DNA of 16,857 bases from JAFLCA01 sp041907145 (GTDB taxonomy: Bacteria; Bdellovibrionota_C; UBA2361; JAFLCA01). Where the stretch lies: NCBI GenBank assembly GCA_041907145.1, contig JAYRHW010000284.1, forward strand, positions 1 to 16,857. Reading direction: 5' to 3'. The notes below the pieces were generated by a model. The model was not told the DNA's origin. It was given only the letters and a program-made list of their open reading frames with translations, and did no database searches. Numbering within the stretch: the first letter of the stretch is position 1; every line of letters starts with the position of its first letter. The translations under genes and the position numbers were made by a program. Positions 13,096-16,857 of the stretch are shown here, in pieces.

Positions 13096-14328
13096 ATGTC
13101 GAGTATCTTCCGTCCTTATACCCCAACTTCACAGCGTTCGGATCGCAGCGCTCGCGATAGGCTCCGTCACCGCCAGAAGATCAAAGACTCTATCCGCAAT
13201 AATATCGGCGATATCCTGGCCGAAGAATCTATTATTGGCCGCGATAAGGAAAAGATAATTAAAATCCCCATTCGCTCGGTCAAGGAATACAAGTTCATAT
13301 ACGGCGACAACGCCGCCGGGGTTGCCCAAGGTAATGGCAATCAAAAGCCTGGAGATGTGGTAGGCAAAGCCAACCCCGGAGATCCCAGTGTCGGGCAAGG
13401 CGGGGGCGACCAGCCGGGAGTTGACGCTTTTGAGACAGACGTTACGCTTGAAGAATTGATAGCCATCATGTTCGATGACCTCGAGCTGCCAGAGCTCGAA
13501 AAGAAGGCTCTAAAGGAAATCATCTCCGATGATGCCCGTAAGCGTAAGGGCAAGCGTCACGCCGGCATTCGTCCGCGTCTCGATAAGAAAGCAACGGCTA
13601 GAAATCGCATCAAGCGCAAACTCGCTGTGCATGGTTCACGCGGGGTAGATTTTGATGACGAGGAGAAGCGCTTCCCGTTCCACACCGACGATATGCGTTA
13701 CTTTCATATCGTCCCCGCGGAACGCGAGCAGTCAAATGCAGTGGTCTTCTGCATCATGGACACCTCTGGCTCCATGGGCACAGTGAAGAAATATCTAGCC
13801 CGTAGCTTCTATTTTCTATTATTCCAGTTCGTGCGGCAGAAGTATCAGAACGTGGAAGTGGTATTTATCGCGCATCACACCGAAGCCAAGGAAGTTACCG
13901 AAGAGGAATTCTTCCACAAAGTGGAATCAGGCGGCACGTATATTTCGTCAGGCTACCGCAAGGCATTAGACATCATCAATGACCGCTACCACCCTTCCCT
14001 GTGGAATATTTACGCCTTCCACTGTTCGGACGGCGATAATTTTTATTCGGACAATGAGCGCGCGGTCCAAGCAGCGGAAGAGCTCTGCACGGTTTGCAAT
14101 CTCTTCGGCTACGGCGAAATAAAGCCTTCAGGCTCTGCCTACTATAGTGGTAGCATGCTGGAAGTATTCCGGCAGGTGAAGAACGAGAACTTCCACATGC
14201 TGGTGATTGAAAAGAAAGAGGACCTCTGGCCGGCATTCAAGAGCTTTTTGACTCGCGATAAGTCCCAGTTAGTTGGTCCCGCTGAGAACCCCAATGCAAG
14301 CGAAGGGGCGACCTCCGCTGGGCCGTAG
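13096..14328 (+). CDS. yeaH: YeaH/YhbH-family (DUF444) VWA-like protein
   Basis: This 410-residue protein belongs to the DUF444 family found with PrkA. The N-terminus is basic and charged (RSARDRLRHRQKIKDSIRNN), typical of the family, followed by IIGRDKEKIIKIPIRSVKEY. A glycine-rich linker at about 75-108 (GNQKPGDVVGKANPGDPSVG) precedes the VWA-like domain, whose MIDAS-type motif DTSGSMG is at 222-228, after VVFCIM. Further family blocks are FIAHHTEAKEVTEEEFF, ESGGTYISSGYRKAL and HCSDGDNFYSDN. VWA domains paired with AAA+ proteins usually act as metal-dependent adaptors, so a PrkA-YeaH complex is a reasonable inference. The start at 13096 has only a purine-rich AAGAGAAGAG as binding site. The Bacillus member is called yhbH. 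Confidence 0.95.
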   Translation: MSSIFRPYTPTSQRSDRSARDRLRHRQKIKDSIRNNIGDILAEESIIGRDKEKIIKIPIRSVKEYKFIYGDNAAGVAQGNGNQKPGDVVGKANPGDPSVGQGGGDQPGVDAFETDVTLEELIAIMFDDLELPELEKKALKEIISDDARKRKGKRHAGIRPRLDKKATARNRIKRKLAVHGSRGVDFDDEEKRFPFHTDDMRYFHIVPAEREQSNAVVFCIMDTSGSMGTVKKYLARSFYFLLFQFVRQKYQNVEVVFIAHHTEAKEVTEEEFFHKVESGGTYISSGYRKALDIINDRYHPSLWNIYAFHCSDGDNFYSDNERAVQAAEELCTVCNLFGYGEIKPSGSAYYSGSMLEVFRQVKNENFHMLVIEKKEDLWPAFKSFLTRDKSQLVGPAENPNASEGATSAGP

Positions 14329-14354
14329 AACCAGGGATCATTAAGGACGGAGAC

Positions 14355-14377
14355 GGAGCAACAGAGCTCCCCTTTTT
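14355..14377 (+). terminator. Candidate intrinsic terminator after yeaH
   Basis: GGAGC (14355-14359) pairs perfectly with GCTCC (14366-14370) around the loop AACAGA, followed by CC and TTTTT (14373-14377). The stem is short, so termination may be partial. Its position 15 nt before the spoVR ATG would set spoVR expression apart from prkA-yeaH. Confidence 0.5.
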
Positions 14378-14385
14378 GGTATGAT
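14377..14385 (+). promoter_or_regulatory. Extended -10 promoter at the spoVR start
   Basis: TGGTATGAT is an extended -10 (TGn plus TATGAT, five of six to consensus). The expected start point, about 7 nt further, coincides with the A of the spoVR ATG at 14392, suggesting a leaderless message. No -35 is evident, which extended -10 promoters do not require. Confidence 0.4.
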
Positions 14386-14391
14386 GAAGAT

Positions 14392-15852
14392 ATGACGAGC
14401 TATACCGAAAAAGACCTTATCGACTGGGACCTTCGGATTAAAGACCTCGTCGACCGCTTTGGTCTCACCTGCTATCCGCAAGAATTCGAAGTCTGCGACC
14501 ACAACGAAATGCTCGGGTACATGGCCTATTCCGGCATGCCTTCGCATTATCCACATTGGTCGTTCGGCAAAAACTTCGAAAAGCAAAAGACGCTGTATGA
14601 CTACGGCGTTTCAGGCTTGCCCTATGAAATGGTCATAAACTCTGACCCCTGCCTAGCCTACTTGATGCGCGACAACACCCTGCTCCTTCAGATCCTCACC
14701 ATCGCTCACGTCTATGGTCACAACGATTTCTTCCATAACAATTTCACCTTCACTTCAGCTACCGACGCGCGCAATACGCTGATGATGTTCAAAACCCACG
14801 GCTCGCGTATCGACTCATATATCGAGGATCCTTCAATCGGTATCGAGCAGGTCGAGGAGACGCTTGACCATGCGCATTCAATTAGCTTCCAAGTCTCAAG
14901 GAACCTAGCAATCAAAAAGCTCTCGCAAGAGGAACTGCGGCTCCGTAAATGGGAGAATGCCCAGGCTCCCGAAGATCCCCATTGGGAGATCCACCCGCCG
15001 AGGGAATATCAGCCCCCCGATCTGCAGAAAGTCCCCTTGGAGCCGGAAGAGAATTTGCTTTCATTTATTGCGGAATATAATCCCTATTTGCCCGAGTGGA
15101 AGCGCGACTGTCTGCGCATCGTGGAAGAAGAGACCAAGTACTTCATCCCGCAGATGGAAACGAAGATCATGAACGAGGGCTGGGCCAGCTACTGGCACTA
15201 CAAGCTCCTCAATACTCTGCAGGTTGATCAAGGTTTACACTTGGAGTTCATCGTTCGGCATAATCAAGTACTTCGCCCTACTCCAGGCGGACTGAACCCC
15301 TATCATCTGGGGTTCGTGATTTGGAACGATATAGAACGGCGCTGGAACGAGGGGCAGACTGGGCGCGAGTGGACAGATGACAAGCCCAAAAAGCCCATCT
15401 CGCTCATGGAAGAGAATGACTCTCCGGGGCGTAAGAAGATTTTCGAGGTGCGTGAAGCCGATCGTGATTCCTCGTTCCTGCGTAGATTTTTGACCGTCGA
15501 TATCATGCGCGAGTTAGAGCTCTTCCAGCACGAGAAGCGCGGCAAGGAGCGCATCATCACCAAGGTCTCGGACGACGAGAACTGGGAGTCGGTGAAAGAA
15601 ACCCTCATTCAGAACGTTGGCACCGGGTCGCTGCCAGTCATTAAAATCGATGACGCTGATTTTGGCCGCAACCGCACCTTGTACCTCAAGCACTACCATG
15701 ATGGACGCGACCTATTGCTGGAATATGCCGAGCGTACGCTCAAGCATGTCAAAGCCCTATGGGAGCGCGACGTGGTCCTTGAAACAGTCGTAAACGGCAA
15801 GAAATCGATTCTTAAGGTCGTTGGCGACTCCTTAAAGGTTGAGCGAGCCTAG
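14392..15852 (+). CDS. spoVR: SpoVR-family protein
   Basis: The 486-residue product has the normal SpoVR/YcgB length. Family blocks: YPQEFEVCDHNEMLGYMAY near residue 25, then HYPHWSFGKNFEKQKTLYDY, GLPYEMVINSDPCLAYLMRD, the histidine-rich AHVYGHNDFFHNNFTF and RIDSYIEDPSIGIEQVEETL. Later blocks are YFIPQMETKIMNEGWASYWH, GLNPYHLGFVIWNDIERRW and the C-terminal DNRTL-like NRTLYLKHYHDGRDLLL. The H-x3-H and E/H-rich centre looks like a metal site, but the biochemical activity of the family is unknown. Bacillus SpoVR is needed for spore cortex formation; the family is widespread in non-sporulating bacteria together with PrkA and YeaH, as here. No strong ribosome binding site precedes the ATG (only GAAG 2 nt away). 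It is the last gene of the triad, separated from yeaH by a possible terminator and promoter. Confidence 0.95.
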   Translation: MTSYTEKDLIDWDLRIKDLVDRFGLTCYPQEFEVCDHNEMLGYMAYSGMPSHYPHWSFGKNFEKQKTLYDYGVSGLPYEMVINSDPCLAYLMRDNTLLLQILTIAHVYGHNDFFHNNFTFTSATDARNTLMMFKTHGSRIDSYIEDPSIGIEQVEETLDHAHSISFQVSRNLAIKKLSQEELRLRKWENAQAPEDPHWEIHPPREYQPPDLQKVPLEPEENLLSFIAEYNPYLPEWKRDCLRIVEEETKYFIPQMETKIMNEGWASYWHYKLLNTLQVDQGLHLEFIVRHNQVLRPTPGGLNPYHLGFVIWNDIERRWNEGQTGREWTDDKPKKPISLMEENDSPGRKKIFEVREADRDSSFLRRFLTVDIMRELELFQHEKRGKERIITKVSDDENWESVKETLIQNVGTGSLPVIKIDDADFGRNRTLYLKHYHDGRDLLLEYAERTLKHVKALWERDVVLETVVNGKKSILKVVGDSLKVERA

Positions 15853-16194
15853 CGCCAGATCGCTAAACTAATATTGATTTCAAGGCATTACACCAGCTTT
15901 TGTCAGAACGATGTTATTTGCCAGCGCTCTGGATTGGAAGTATAATATTATCAGCGGCTTACTGGGGGGATATAAAAGCTTGGGCTCGAGACTTTCTTCC
16001 TCTGGTTGAAATCTTTAGTCCCAACCTTTCATCATATTAGTTTCCCAAAGACTGCATACGGGGTTCAGGCATTATAGGGTTAGGTTTTTGCTTTCCGTTT
16101 TAAGGAAATGAATCCCTTTCGTCCTACACGCGTGTTATTTCGAAACATTGGCCGATTCTTGCGATCGGTATCTACTCCAGTGGAGAGAATGAGT
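15853..16194 (+). other. Spacer between spoVR and the prepilin-like gene, long leader
   Basis: It holds the promoter at 15918-15946 and then about 240 nt of presumed leader. I see no tRNA, known riboswitch or clean terminator. The in-frame ATG at 16108 extends the downstream frame by 29 codons but has AAGGA directly abutting it. Confidence 0.4.
15918..15946 (+). promoter_or_regulatory. Near-consensus sigma70-type promoter
   Basis: TTGCCA (15918-15923, five of six) is separated by exactly 17 bp from a perfect TATAAT (15941-15946). It is the best promoter match in the window. It points toward the prepilin-like gene, giving a leader of about 240 nt to the preferred start at 16195. Confidence 0.62.
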
Positions 16195-16857
16195 ATGCAC
16201 ATCCATCAAATTAACTCTCTTACCAACCGCTCATTTTCGGAGCTCGGCGCCACTATCGCAGAACTCGTGGTAATGATTGTTGGATTCGGTGCCATCTTCC
16301 TGCTTGGTTATGTCTATGTGCTTGGCCCTGCTATGGATAGTCAAGGAGAGCAGGTGGTCGCGCAGGGATCTGTCGACCTTGTTTCTGGAATGCAGGGAAT
16401 CTCGGTCGGAACGTTTGGTGGAAGCGGCTCTATTCAGTTCAACCAAGTTGATGCAGACAAGAGTGCCTACACCTTGGCAAATGCATTGAGCATAAATTCT
16501 AATGGCCTACCAACTCACGCCTATATCGTGAAACTCACCTATAGTGGGTGCACTGCGTCCATCAGTCCTGGCACAGATGTCATGGCTTGCAAGGACGAGA
16601 CGGGAACAACCTGCGCCTTGAATTCCTTTTCCCCTGACGCGGAACATGCCGCGGAACGCAAGGCAACCGAGATGTGTAGCCAAGATGCGAAATATTTCGC
16701 GGTAGGGACGTTCCCCTCGCGGCCATCTCTAAGCACCATCGCTGCAGTAATACCGGCTAGCGCTAAATTTGTAGTGCCAGCCACTCCTGTCAGTGGAAGC
16801 GGAGGCATCGGCGGAATCGGCGGGGTCGGCGGTACAGGCGGCACAGGAGGTACGGGC
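16195..16857 (+). CDS. Prepilin-like protein with Gly-Gly-X repeat tail (3' end outside window)
   Basis: The frame is open without a stop to the end of the window (221 codons from 16195). The N-terminus has a type III/prepilin-like signal: a polar leader, then ELG followed by ATIAELVVMIVGFGAIFLLG. The Gly would be cleaved by a prepilin peptidase and Glu lies at mature position +5, before a 20-residue hydrophobic helix. The soluble domain has four cysteines (119, 132, 140, 161), which could form two disulfides. After about residue 200 it turns into GGI, GGV and GGT tripeptides that run to the window edge. The ATG at 16195 is 9 nt from GGAG; 16189 and 16108 are in-frame alternatives. It may be a type IV pilin, a minor pseudopilin, or a TadE/G-like surface protein; the family is not settled. 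Confidence 0.68.
   Translation, partial: MHIHQINSLTNRSFSELGATIAELVVMIVGFGAIFLLGYVYVLGPAMDSQGEQVVAQGSVDLVSGMQGISVGTFGGSGSIQFNQVDADKSAYTLANALSINSNGLPTHAYIVKLTYSGCTASISPGTDVMACKDETGTTCALNSFSPDAEHAAERKATEMCSQDAKYFAVGTFPSRPSLSTIAAVIPASAKFVVPATPVSGSGGIGGIGGVGGTGGTGGTG
16801..16857 (+). repeat. 9-bp coding repeats giving Gly-Gly-Ile/Val/Thr units
   Basis: Six 9-bp units (GGAGGCATC, GGCGGAATC, GGCGGGGTC, GGCGGTACA, GGCGGCACA, GGAGGTACG) and the start of a seventh lie in frame and continue past the window edge. Third positions of the glycine codons vary between units, so the protein repeat is kept while the DNA drifts, arguing against very recent slippage. Confidence 0.75.

Noticed and set aside
15965..15990. 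GG-N10-GC resembling a sigma54 promoter upstream of the prepilin-like gene
   Set aside because: It lacks the TGGCAC and TTGCA contexts, whereas a near-consensus sigma70 promoter lies just upstream.

Overview
The window is a chromosomal segment of a Gram-negative bacterium of roughly balanced base composition. It carries the 3' end of a type IV pilus PilP gene, an AMIN-domain exported protein with a Thr/Pro linker, a [4Fe-4S]-type PurF, a single-chain 'small' PurL that would need separate PurS and PurQ, and the PrkA-YeaH-SpoVR set. Together these suggest a deltaproteobacterium-like lineage (Myxococcota, Bdellovibrionota, Desulfobacterota or an uncultured relative). I cannot place it more closely by eye, and nothing looks like a phage, plasmid or insertion sequence.

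Layout. Positions 1-309 hold the end of pilP. It converges on comM/yifB (319-1842, minus strand). Divergent from comM, behind a 20-bp tandem repeat, is an unrecognised two-helix membrane protein (2047-2838), followed by a secreted protein with two AMIN-like ends (2959-4029). Facing it is a compact minus-strand block of three overlapping unknown genes (4016-5110), including a TPR-like protein. A possible leader ORF (5164-5355) ends inside a long palindrome just before a dCTP deaminase-like gene (5405-5962) whose active-site loop is altered. The minus-strand block 10177-6059 reads purL-purF and then, after 9 nt, a small toxin-like protein and a DUF2283 protein. A 10.2-11.07 kb spacer holds one small doubtful gene and several dyads and repeats. 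Next come prkA (11078-13006), yeaH/yhbH (13096-14328) and spoVR (14392-15852), all on the plus strand. After a 342-nt spacer with a near-consensus promoter, the window ends inside a gene for a prepilin-like protein with a Gly-Gly-X tail.

How the genes work together. PurL and PurF are steps 4 and 1 of de novo purine synthesis and are almost certainly co-transcribed. PrkA (AAA+ kinase-like), YeaH (VWA-like) and SpoVR are a widely co-conserved stress or stationary-phase/sporulation set; its presence here is expected, although its biochemistry remains poorly understood. PilP, the AMIN protein and the terminal prepilin-like protein all point to the cell envelope and possibly pili, but they are not one operon.

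No clear previously undescribed defence or mobile system is visible. The most unusual items are the divergent deaminase with its palindromic leader, the toxin/DUF2283 pair at the tail of the pur operon, the 9-mer repeat hairpin inside the prkA-yeaH spacer, the unknown three-gene block, and the GGX-tailed pilin-like protein.
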